DNA from: Onchocerca volvulus
Lineage: Eukaryota; Nematoda; Chromadorea; Rhabditida; Onchocercidae
Assembly (NCBI GenBank): GCA_000499405.2
Contig: HG738138.1
Location: 10,848,888 to 10,912,887 of the forward strand
Direction: 5' to 3'
Length of the DNA: 64,000 nucleotides
The notes under the pieces were generated by a model. That model was not told the DNA's origin and searched no databases. It worked only from the letters and a program-made list of their open reading frames with translations. Made by a program: the position numbers and the translations under genes. This document shows, piece by piece, positions 37,558 through 48,754 of this stretch (the first letter of the stretch is position 1; each line of letters begins with the position of its first letter).

Positions 37558-39459
37558 CGTTGATCCACGTATATGAAAAACAGCAAGTTCCAAAATATCG
37601 TTCCGAAGAGACAACAATTCTTCGCAAAATGCCATCTTTTAATTAGTATAGAAATGAAATGAAATCAAAAATGTATGGCGATGCGATGCAAATTTACTTA
37701 GGGTCAGAGATTTTACTGACTGATTTGCATGTTGAGTGTGCATGCAATTGCATCAATTCTTGTGCAAAATATTACTATGTATTTGTTAATTATGCATGTA
37801 ACGTAATTACTGTAATTGCAAAATGTGTGTTTCTTTCTAGATACAATTCTTTTTATAGATTCCTTAAATTTAAATTTATTGAATTCCATGTGAAAATACA
37901 ACTACGATGTTAAAACGATAGTGCAACATCTCACGCCGAATATCGGTCTTTAACCTTGGTTTCTAATGCGGAGATTCAAGCCGCACTTGCCACAATGGCG
38001 TGATATGATGCGTGGTGCTGGTTCGGGGTTTCGAGGTCCGGGATAAGAAGGATGAAAAGAAAGGGGAAGAAGTAATAGGAAATGAGAGAGAAATGAAAAG
38101 AAAGAAAATATTAGAGATTACTGAGGATGCAGTGATTGAGAAAGAGAAAAATGTTCACTGGTCGAGAAGAGACAATAAAGATTGATAATAAATGCAAGGA
38201 AAAAAGATGGCAAAAGTTGATTGTTGATAGGAATTAAGAGATGTCAGTAATATGAAATAGCTGAAAGAAAGCGTTAAGATTAAAAGTTTGACGATTAATA
38301 GGAAGAGTATGTTTTTTCATTCTAGAAGAACAGGGATAAATAGAAATTATAAGAAAGAAGATTTTAGTTTGAAATTCTTGAAATTTCATATCTAATCAAA
38401 TATATTGTATGCGATATTTGCTTATTTCATATCCCTATGCAAAGCTTGCATAAGCTAGGTTGAGTTTTCTGTTTTTGAGTTTTTTTTTTGAAATTTCTGA
38501 GTCTATGATATAGGAATTATTTGTTCACATTCTATTTCATCAGCAATAAAATCTTAAAGGTGAATGTTATGCAGAAATTAATCTATATTTGAAAAACTAA
38601 TTTATTTTTCCCATCGAATATTAATTTATGTTTAATGAAGGATTAATATTTAGTTATATTCTATGCGGAAAAGTTATGCATATTGCCAATAATATACTGT
38701 AATATATCCGACGATATTCGGAAAATTTTAGTAATAGTCGGTTGAAAGGAATTAGTTGTCGGAAAAGTAAGAAATAAGTGTGCTATGCAACGTTCCTCAC
38801 CAGACAATGCATATGAAGTGATCTTACGTGCTCTCCAGCAAAAACGTGTGACAATAAAATTACGGGTTGAGAGAAAAAGTTTCAATTTGCTGAAATTAAG
38901 TTAATATTTCGCAAAAGTTTCGCCTTTTTCCTTCTTTTTTTTTTTTTTTTTTTGACAATCAGATGAGAAGATTAGATTCAAAATTAAAAATCTGTTGAGA
39001 AATAATAATTAAAAGGTTTGCATCATTTATAGCTGTGTTAATTCATAAAGCAATTTTACAGAAACAAGTCTATAAATTAGTGACCAAGCTAGTAAGTTAG
39101 TAAGTACATGACTAACATGATTAAGTTTACAAGTGAGCAATTTGGTAAATGATAAATGAGTAATTTAATAAACAAGTAAATTGATAGCTGATGAGTGAGG
39201 AAATATGATAGTAAACAAGCCCCGTTAACCAAACAAGGATATACAAGAAATGAATAAATAAATAATTAAATATGCTAGCAAAGTAGCAAAAAAGCTAGAA
39301 AGTTAGTAAATGAGTAAACACATCAATTAATAGATAAGTGAATAATTACTTAGTGAATGAAGAATTTGATATTGAAGAAGTAAAACTTAGCAAATAAGTG
39401 ATTTATTAGATTAATACATAATGAAATGAATAAATAGTACAGCAAGCGAATGAACAGTT
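37558..39459. repeat. 1.9-kb repeat, copy A (direct repeat of 44990-46749)
   Basis: Copy A begins at GTTGATCCACGTAT. Its first 125 bp are diverged from copy B. From 37685 (ATGCAAATTTACTTAGGG) to 39459 the copies are almost identical; I noticed two substitutions over about 1.65 kb. Similarity stops abruptly after TGAACAGTT. The interior has no recognisable coding sequence. The last 400 bp is cryptically simple (GTAAATGAGTAAATAA-like). Orientation is the same in both copies. It may be a long LTR or non-coding repeat of a nested element; no clear TG...CA pair or primer site was established. Confidence 0.75.
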
Positions 39460-39897
39460 AATTAATGAAGAAATGGGCAATTTTTTCAGATAAATAGGAA
39501 ATGAATAAAAATAGATAAGTGAATGGATGTGTATGTAAGCAAATAAGTAAGAAGCTACTAATTGTGATATGCCAGTTAGTAAATGAGTATATGATTAAAT
39601 AATCGAGCAAGCGAATGTGAAATTAATTAAAATGAATGGTTAAGCACCATAATATATTTCGTATTATATCCAAATGATATTGAAAGGTTCAAGATTTCTT
39701 CGCAAATGATTTAATTTCTTCTGTTTAATAACACAGGAAATAAATCACGTTCACATGCGTATTCCATAAACATTTCCGGGAAAAATTAACATTTCCAGGG
39801 AAATTATTGTAAGATTTATTTGTTTTCATTGCGAATTGCTTGAAAATCGAAAATTAATGTTTACAGGCATTTTCAGCGATATAATAGGTATTTAATT
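39460..39897. other. Non-coding, cryptically simple sequence downstream of the unknown gene
   Basis: AAATGAATAAATAG-type sequence continues from copy A to about 39640. The rest should be the 3' UTR and flank of the minus-strand gene. No exon seen. Confidence 0.5.
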
Positions 39898-42800
39898 TTA
39901 TATTTGGGATAGTTTTCGAATGCTTTCTTTTTTCCCACGTCTTCGATTAGTATTTTTTGGCGTTTCTTCACTTGGTAGCAGTATATTTTTCCCAAAAGTA
40001 CTTAATTGATTATTAATATTTAAGCTATTTGATTCTCTAATATTGTAGGATTTTGCGGAACGAATAGGTGTGAATGACATCCTGAAATAAGCTATTTTTT
40101 TCTTTTTGTAAATATTAACATTCACTAAAAAAAATACTAAAACAGTTTCTTTTCTACTTACTTTCTTCGCATCATCGATGAATGACTAGCCCTTATAGAT
40201 GTTGGCTCTGTGATTCTTGTCCCTCTGATTCCGATCATTCGTGATTTGTCTGCTGAAATCGAATTTATAAATTGTTAATAATAAGAAAGGAATTGATTAA
40301 ACTAATTGAAAAGTTTAATTTTTGACTCATTAAATTATTTAAAAATTTAATTTTTGATTGTATTTATATTACAAATGATTATTTTATTATCAAATTATTA
40401 GCACAGTGTGATCATTCAAATGAAATGCATTTCTGAATGATAATAGATGAACATAAGTAATGATTATGCATAATAAATCTCTCACTCAAATCATTCATAT
40501 TATCAAACTACATTTAACTAGCTATCAGAAAACTATCAATGATAAGCCTAATGAATAGGTGACAGAATTGCTTCAAAAGAAAAAAATGCTTAAATTTAGA
40601 AATCATTTTTAAATTTTACTTGGAACTATGATCGATGTTAATTATTAAATAAATAATTTAATAAAACTGAGATAATTTATCAAGTAATTTGCGCTTATGA
40701 TTTCTAACCATTTGCTTCCTCAGCTCGTTTTTTCGCTAAATATTCAGCTTTAAGACGAGAAGCGCGAGTTTCCAATGGTAATTCGTTTGGTTTCTTAGAT
40801 GGATTTATCGGTTGTACTGAGTTAATTGATTTCGAGCGGTGCTTCATTTCCGATGCTATGGTAGGCTTAGACTAAAATGGTTAATTTTTTCTTCTGGATT
40901 TATCGCTAATTCTGCTTTGGGAACTATTTATAATTCAACAATTTGTTCCAGTTTCAAAACTATCTTTTCAATTCAATTTAAAGTATCAACTTATCTCGCC
41001 TAATCGCATTGAAATATTGATGAACATTTATATAAATTTTCTGTTCAATTTCTATTTATTTTTTACTTTTCAACAATATTTTGTTAAAATTATCGTTAAA
41101 AATTTTTTTATTGCTATTTGAGATTATTTGTAAATTATTATTTTAAAAGTTTCAATAGTTTTTAAAAATGTGAAGAGAATTATAGGAAATGAATCATCAC
41201 TATCATTGCTGGAATAGAACGCACAACTTCACGAATTGTTCTATGTCGTGAGGTACTTCTTTGAATAGATTTGGCAGGTACATTAAAATTTAATATGTTT
41301 CGTGGAGTTAGCAATGATTTTCGTCGTGGCAGTAATGGCAAAGATTCGAAGGATTTAATTGGTTCATCCAAAAGTAATTCTTAATTTTAAATTATTTTCA
41401 AATATTTAATTTTAATTATAAGCAAATATGCCACCAGCAATAAATATCGATGTAAATACACTTAGAAGACATTTTAGCTATGCAAAATTCTCGTTTCTTT
41501 TTTTTTTTTTGAATTAGATATTTTAGTAAGAGTATGATCATTGGCTAAATAAAATCATTACAGATCATGCAATACCTACCTTTATCAGAATGAATATTTC
41601 CCGCTGTTGATTGTTCGGTAATTATATCATCAGTTGGATTCATTAATAGCGAGGTATTGGATGCAGTTTTTTCAGGAATACAAATTTGCTTCTTCCTATT
41701 TCGTATGATTTAATTATCTGTTATCATTCTCAATTAGCAAGTAATTAATTTAAATCGAACACTTATTAAGTAATCCTTCTGATATTAACTTACGAAAAAT
41801 TGTTAATGTGTAAGTGAAGAGAATAATAATTAATCATTAAAGCTAGCTGAATTACTATTAGATAATAATTTTCGAATTTTGAAATTTAAAATTATAAAAA
41901 TTGTAGATGAATATATTCCAATAAATGTACAATAATGTATTGCTATAATTGTTCGATTCATTGTTCGACTCATTTCTGCTTATTTGATCCGTTTGGGTAG
42001 CTTCATTAATGTATTTCTTTCCGGAAATATATTCCAAAAGATCTTTCTCAAATGCAGAAATTTTGTTCTGTATTATTCTGAAATTTTTGCCATATGTTTT
42101 AGAAATTTTTCAACATTGTAATAATAAAGAATCGGCATAAACGATTATATGTGAACTCAATATATAAATGGTTTTTTATTTTAAAATCAACATAAATGAT
42201 ATATTCCAATATATTTCAACGATTGATCGTGATATATTTCAATATGTTTCAATGATTCGATATATTTCAACGACTGATAGCATATTTTGTCACAAAAGCA
42301 ATAATGATAATTGGCAATTTGAAATGTTAAATTTAGCTGAAAATTTCTAAAAATTTCTGGAATTTTCCAGATCTCTTTTTTTTATTGCTCAATTTCGGAT
42401 ATATGATACAATAAAATAATATTGCCGTTTAAGACAAAACTTCAACGTGATATAATCCTTTGCCACATAAGCATAAATATCTTTTATACATTAAGTAAGT
42501 AACTAGAAGAATAGAATACTTACGTTTGCAATTCTTGATTACAATGAGTATTATAGCTTTTCAAGTAACTCGGAGTAGCTTGCATTTGATTATCCATAAC
42601 AAAACGGTTTTCAGTTATGATGATTGCTCGATTCGTATCTTCATCATCGATAATTAACTGTTTTTGTGGTGTATTTTCTGCGTTTATATTCTTTTCCAGG
42701 TCTGTATTATTGCTATCATAAGGATATGTATTAATTTTAATTTATAAAATGTTGCTTAGTTTTTTGGTGATCTTATTAAAGCGATATTTCCAAATTTCTC

Positions 42801-44397
42801 AACAGTAGGATCTGAATTTCTTGCTACTGTCAACAAAGATTTTTCTGGATGTGTCATATCATAATCTAAAGAAAATTTACAAATTTTTTAATTTTCGAGT
42901 TACGAATTATAGCGAACTATTATTAATTTTTAAGCAACATAATTTCTCATCTAACTTCACAGTTAAAATACGATTTTCTTTAAAAATACCTACGATAAAA
43001 TGCATTATTTCGCGAAGCATTTGGTTGCATTGATTTGATAACGGACAAATTTTTCTCTTTTTCGGTAACGCTCGTTGAGATTGATATATGATTCTCATTT
43101 ACAATATTTCTTCTCATATCTGCATCATTCACTGAAATCTTCGGAAAAGATGACCGACTAATTTCATCAATTTTCGGAAAAGATAGCCGAATAATTTCAT
43201 CAGTCTTTGGAAAAGATGGCCGGATAATTTTATTAGCTGTAAGCATGCACATTTCAGTGATAGCTTCATTTGGAGGAGAAATCGTGACTTTGTCCTTTAT
43301 GTCAATAATGGTATTGCTAGCTGTTGAGCAACCTGAATTTTTAATATTTATGCCTTTCTGTGCAAGTTTGGTATTTTTGGATTTAGGATTTACTGCAGTG
43401 AGCATTCCCGGTTTCTTTCGGGTCTCTTCGGAGCATTTTGTGAGAGGAATATCGGTGTCGAGATCATTGTCGGGAAATTCCTGGTAATCGGTGGTAGTTA
43501 TGGAAGAAAGTATAGTATCCACTACAGGTTTTACAGATGAGTTTTCAGGAGTAATGGAAAGAAGTTTTTGCTCCTCATTATCAGGATATTCTTTTGCCTT
43601 AGGCATTTTTTTTTTGTTCAGTATATTGGAACAATTACCATTTGATGAAATATAAATATTCTTTTTAGAATTCTGTACATCGGAAAATTTGTTATTATAA
43701 GAGTTATCTTCAGCGAAAGAAAAAATGGTATCCATGATAGGAAGTGTAACTTTGTCAGGAGCAATAGATTGCTGCTTCGAATTATCTTGAATTGCCTGAC
43801 TAGGTGTTTTCAACTCTTCTGGCATATTAAGTGAAGTATTTCTTCTCACGACAAATGTTTTATTGATATCCAATTTTTTCGGCATATTAAACGAAGTATT
43901 TCTTCTCACGGCATATGTTTTATTTATAGTATTATCGCCATGAGTTATCTGGTCAGGTATGTCCAATTTTTTCGGCGTATTAAGTGAAGTGTTACTTGCT
44001 GCGATAAATGTTTTATTTACATCTTCGCATGCTGTAGTCGATGATTGGAATGTATCAAGCAAAACCTTCTGTGGATGATTCTCGACATGTTTTGTTGATG
44101 AGAGAATCTTGGAAGTTTCAGTGGAATTACTTCCGTTTAATTTCATAGTTGAAGAAGGAAAGGCAGCATCGTGTGGAATATTATGCAAAGTTGATACTTC
44201 TAAAGATTGATGAATGAATGTTGTATCATCGGCATTTCTTTTTGGAAGTCGATTATCAGTTCCGGTTTCAGGATCCAAATCATCAATTTTGCATAGCTCT
44301 AAAGCAACTTCTCGCGCAACTTCTTCAATTGGCACATACACTGGCTGAGAAATTTTACAATCATTTTTTTCCAATTGAAACATAAATTTTTTAACAT
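39898..44397 (-). CDS. Multi-exon gene of unknown function, about 780 residues, with internal repeats
   Basis: I do not recognise this protein. Minus-strand exons that join in phase are 44397-42994 (largest, Met at 44383), 42865-42835 (least certain), 42712-42524, 41695-41580, 41379-41201, 40871-40709, 40252-40162 and 40081-39898 (TAA). The large exon is rich in Asn, Ser, Thr and Lys and probably disordered. At residues 123-196 an N-K-T-F/Y...R-R-N-T-S-L-N-M-P-K-K motif occurs three times. Near its end R-x-S-F-P-K-I-D-E-I occurs three times, encoded by 33-bp DNA repeats at 43140-43232. Later exons are basic: PRRKSLLTPRNILNF, TRASRLKAEYLAKKRAEEA (helical), RMIGIRGTRITEP and FTPIRSAKSYN. Short R/K-x-x-S/T sites suggest a phosphorylated scaffold or cytoskeletal protein, but that is only a guess. 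The gene lies between the two 1.9-kb repeats. The missing 5' exon is discussed separately. Confidence 0.75.
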
Positions 44398-44636
44398 CTG
44401 TTTCAAAAAATTGAAGTATTAAAATGATTTTTTTCGATATTGTAATAAAGATAGTTTTAGAGCAAAACGTTAGCTTAAAGATTATTTTAACTTTTTTTTG
44501 ATTTCATTCCTTGATTCAAACAATTAAATTATTTATATGCATTATTTTAACAAACAATGATTACTTTTTCAATTTAATCCTTATCAATTTATCATTTCAA
44601 AAGAAACAGTTGCTGCTTGGAATAGTAAAATCTAAC

Positions 44637-44768
44637 ATAGGAATTTGAATCATTCAAATCATTTGAATATGTCCCAATTAATTGTTCATTTGCCCATTCT
44701 TCAGCTGCATGTATAAGGCTTGACATTTCATCGCTAATATCGTTAATATTTTTTCCGTTCTCACTCAT
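44637..44768 (-). other. Candidate 5' exon of the unknown gene (join unresolved)
   Basis: An ATG at 44768 opens 44 codons (start MSENGKNINDISDEMSSLIH) before a GTTAGA donor in phase 0. The next exon's strong acceptor at 44398 needs phase 1 to keep its frame, so the two do not join directly. Either another small exon lies between, the donor differs, or translation starts at the Met at 44383. Confidence 0.4.
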
Positions 44769-44989
44769 TTAAAATATTTGTTTTTACTTGCTTCTTTCTA
44801 CAACTGTTTCACTAAAATGATTAAATAAGTCTGAGAATTCATTTTCTTACAAAACAAATGCTACATTTATTTCAACATGATATTTTAGAATTTATTAATT
44901 CTTCAATATTTAGGATGGAATTCAAGCAAGGAAGCTTTTAAATCATAACTGCCTTCCAAAAAGAAAGCGAGTTAACAATAGAAATCTCA

Positions 44990-46749
44990 CGTTGATCTAC
45001 GTATACGAAGAGCAGCCACTCTCAGAGTATCGTCCCGAGGAAATAACAATTTTTTACAAAATGCCATCTTTTATATTAATATGGAAATGAAATGCAAATT
45101 TACTTAGGGTCAGAGATTTTACTGACTGATTTGCATGTTGAGTGTGCATGCAATTGCATCAATTCTTGTGCAAAATATTACTATGTATTTGTTAATTATG
45201 CATGTAACGTAATTACTGTAATTGCAAAATGTGTGTTTCTTTCTAGATACAATTCTTTTTATAGATTCCTTAAATTTAAATTTATTGAATTCCATGTGAA
45301 AATACAACTACGATGTTAAAACGATAGTGCAACATCTCACGCCGAATATCGGTCTTTAACCTTGGTTTCTAATGCGGAGATTCAAGCCGCACTTGCCACA
45401 ATGGCGTGATATGATGCGTGGTGCTGGTTCGGGGTTTCGAGGTCCGGGATAAGAAGGATGAAAAGAAAGGGGAAGAAGTAATAGGAAATGAGAGAGAAAT
45501 GAAAAGAAAGAGAATATTAGAGATTACTGAGGATGCAGTGATTGAGAAAGAGAAAAATGTTCACTGGTCGAGAAGAGACAATAAAGATTGATAATAAATG
45601 CAAGGAAAAAAGATGGCAAAAGTTGATTGTTGATAGGAATTAAGAGATGTCAGTAATATGAAATAGCTGAAAGAAAGCGTTAAGATTAAAAGTTTGACGA
45701 TTAATAGGAAGAGTATGTTTTTTCATTCTAGAAGAACAGGGATAAATAGAAATTATAAGAAAGAAGATTTTAGTTTGAAATTCTTGAAATTTCATATCTA
45801 ATCAAATATATTGTATGCGATATTTGCTTATTTCATATCCCTATGCAAAGCTTGCATAAGCTAGGTTGAGTTTTCTGTTTTTGAGTTTTTTTTTTGAAAT
45901 TTCTGAGTCTATGATATAGGAATTATTTGTTCACATTCTATTTCATCAGCAATAAAATCTTAAAGGTGAATGTTATGCAGAAATTAATCTATATTTGAAA
46001 AACTAATTTATTTTTCCCATCGAATATTAATTTATGTTTAATGAAGGATTAATATTTAGTTATATTCTATGCGGAAAAGTTATGCATATTGCCAATAATA
46101 TACTGTAATATATCCGACGATATTCGGAAAATTTTAGTAATAGTCGGTTGAAAGGAATTAGTTGTCGGAAAAGTAAGAAATAAGTGTGCTATGCAACGTT
46201 CCTCACCAGACAATGCATATGAAGTGATCTTACGTGCTCTCCAGCAAAAACGTGTGACAATAAAATTACGGGTTGAGAGAAAAAGTTTCAATTTGCTGAA
46301 ATTAAGNNNNNNNNNNNNNNAGCTGTGTTAATTCACAAAGCAATTTTACAGAAACAAGTCTATAAATTAGTGACCAAGCTAGTAAGTTAGTAAGTACATG
46401 ACTAACATGATTAAGTTTACAAGTGAGCAATTTGGTAAATGATAAATGAGTAATTTAATAAACAAGTAAATTGATAGCTGATGAGTGAGGAAATATGATA
46501 GTAAACAAGCCCCGTTAACCAAACAAGGATATACAAGAAATGAATAAATAAATAATTAAATATGCTAGCAAAGTAGCAAAAAAGCTAGAAAGTTAGTAAA
46601 TGAGTAAACACATCAATTAATAGATAAGTGAATAATTACTTAGTGAATGAAGAATTTGATATTGAAGAAGTAAAACTTAGCAAATAAGTGATTTATTAGA
46701 TTAATACATAATGAAATGAATAAATAGTACAGCAAGCGAATGAACAGTT
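44990..46749. repeat. 1.9-kb repeat, copy B, with an assembly gap
   Basis: Direct copy of 37558-39459 beginning GTTGATCTACGTATACG. The first 100 bp are diverged from copy A and the remainder nearly identical. A run of 14 N at 46307-46320 stands in for 130 bp that copy A shows at 38901-39030 (including a T-run). Copy B ends at TGAACAGTT and abuts a truncated gag. Confidence 0.75.
46307..46320. other. Assembly gap (14 N)
   Basis: The N run replaces a segment corresponding to 38901-39030 in copy A. The true gap length is therefore probably about 130 bp rather than 14. Confidence 0.9.
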
Positions 46750-47249
46750 CATCACTGAAGATCGGTAATGGTATTTGTGGAAGTTGATAATTGCATGATA
46801 GTTTGTTGGGGAATGTTTCTTTTAGTGGAGCTGGCTTTCCGATTGATTCACCGGTATCCTTTGTCTGATTCGAATGTTGAAGCTCCCTTTCATAATCATT
46901 CATATGTATTTTTAAAGTGATAACAGCTTCTTCTCCGCTATTTACTAAATTCAAGATACCTGGTGTCTCGTCGCTCATTTCAGCACATGTTTCGCTTTTT
47001 GCGCAGTCGGGATTTTCTTGATGTATTTCAACCGTTTTTCGTTCGTTGATTCGAGAGTATCAATATAGTTTAAGGAATCTGATTTCTTCCTTGATGATCC
47101 GTAAGTTGATTTGGTACTGTTGTTGTTCTTCTCGCCGGAGACTTCAACCTCGTGGTTTTAGATCGAGTTCCTTTGCTTAGTTGAGAAGTTTCAGATTCTT
47201 CCCTTACACCAGTTACATTGACTTAGCCAGGCTGGTAGACATCCCGCTT
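46750..47249 (-). pseudogene. BEL/Pao gag, N-terminal fragment
   Basis: On the minus strand, 46978-46750 encodes a Gag start: ETPGILNLVNSGEEAVITL, similar to the gag at 37.1 kb, then CNYQLPQIPLPIFSDEL, the conserved BEL/Pao Gag entry. It is cut where repeat copy B begins, and the sequence continues into it only by chance. Between 46979 and the LTR, other frames show basic leader-like sequence with stops. It duplicates, in diverged form, sequence also present in the left gag, so the two fragments do not add up to one gag. Confidence 0.75.
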
Positions 47250-47858
47250 TGTTGGGAAAAAAACCTACTTGAATTGTAATTCGGACTTAAGATCTTCCTG
47301 ATGTGGCGAATCCACTAGGTCAACAATAGCCTTTATTGGATTTATACGACATTGCAAATATCGCACTTTACACTAGTGAACAATAAGAATGAACAATACA
47401 CGATGAATACAAGGAATAGTAAAAATGGTCTTCTGCTGAATATTGTTGAATTGTTGCTCATATCGATCGGGTTTGTCGGATTGTTGATATCGAAGCGTCG
47501 AATTGATGCGGAGAGTTGTAGAAACTGTTCCTATCGAAACCGTTCGAGAGAATTCCGCCCAAGCAAAGTGAGTGAGAGTCCTACTCTCGTAAATCCTATA
47601 TATCCTTTTGGAGCTCCTCCTTCCTGATCTCCAATTCGGCACCTCATGATCTCGCTTTGTTTACTTGTTAATTGGAGCTTTTGGCGGTAAACACGTTTGT
47701 CGCTTCGGCGGAAAGCATGTTTATCCTTTGTTAATAAACATGTTTCTCCTTTTGGTGGTAAACATGTTTATCGTTTCGCGGTTCATTTGAAATCGTTATC
47801 GTCGCTCTTCTTGACCTCAAACTTGGATTATTAAATCATCTTTCGGGATTTTCCGACA
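47250..47858 (-). mobile_element. BEL/Pao LTR, right copy (5' LTR relative to the minus strand)
   Basis: About 609 bp, starting TGTTGGGAAAA and ending TTTTCCGACA on the + strand. It pairs with 34491-35095: nearly identical from 47347 to 47779, and diverged outside that core. The adjoining gag fragment points leftward, which makes this the 5' LTR. No convincing primer-binding site was seen next to it. Confidence 0.75.
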
Positions 47859-47863
47859 ATTTA
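47859..47863. repeat. Right target-site duplication candidate (ATTTA)
   Basis: Matches 34486-34490 exactly and lies directly outside the right LTR. Confidence 0.5.
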
Positions 47864-48754
47864 TCCTATCGTGATTTATTGATTTTTCAAGATTGCATAT
47901 TTGAAATTCTAGTAATTTATGCATATGGGTCGGAACGAAAAACTCAAGTATTATAGTGGAAGCACATTGTAACAATGATGACCCGATTACAAAATTGTTC
48001 TGTATTTCCTTTATTGATAGAAGATTATAAACACTTCCTGGTTTTGCTCTGTAATTACTTCTTATCATATCCAGATAATTCCTTTTATACCAATAAAAAT
48101 GCTTTAGCAATTTATCCGGAATAAATATCCCGTATTTGCAGATTATTCTGTCGAGATAGAATCTTGCTGATTAAAGCTTAGATCAGTTGGTATCAACACT
48201 ATTTATAATAAAATTATTGCTGATGTCAGGATGTAGCATCTTATTTGACAAGGATGACATTGTTTCAGCAAATTTATTTCAGAAAATAAATTTTTCGCAT
48301 GCAATGATAATTTCAGGGAAATACAATTGATTAACATAACATAATTTCATGAATTATTAATGTTTCTAATCAATAATTCAATCATTAAAAAAATTCGAGT
48401 TTGAGATCGAGGTAACTTTCTCTTACCATAATCAAATTTTAGAAATATTTTGTAAATCTGATAAAACTTGAGATTGAAATAACTTGAAGTCATCTAAATT
48501 CAACTCAATAAAAAAATTGAAGATTAGAACAAGTAAAGACTCAACTAGAAATTAAATTGAAGAAAACAAAAAAAGAATAGGTTTTTTAAATTTCTGGTAG
48601 TTAAAATCATATTTTTATGATAATATCAATACATTCTAGTGCAGAATACAAATTTGAGTGATCAAATATTTTATTGAATTAAGATTTTTTAATGCATATA
48701 GCCAGTCATTATTATTGCATTTTTATCACTAAGGCTATTACATCGCCAATATTA
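47864..48754. other. Intergenic, 3' flank of the G-alpha gene
   Basis: AT-rich with no conserved reading frame. It contains the 3' UTR of the minus-strand gene that follows. Confidence 0.6.

Noticed and set aside
38013..38035. Possible tRNA primer-binding site (TGGTGCTGGTTCGGGG) in repeat copy A
   Set aside because: It resembles the complement of a tRNA 3' end, but I could not name the tRNA. The supposed T-stem pairs poorly and no LTR end in CA precedes it.
37659..38885. ORFs repeated at 45092-46291
   Set aside because: Exact copies through the 1.9-kb repeat. Translations are short and unrecognisable.
43245..43487. 80-codon + strand ORF
   Set aside because: Antisense shadow of the large exon of the unknown gene.
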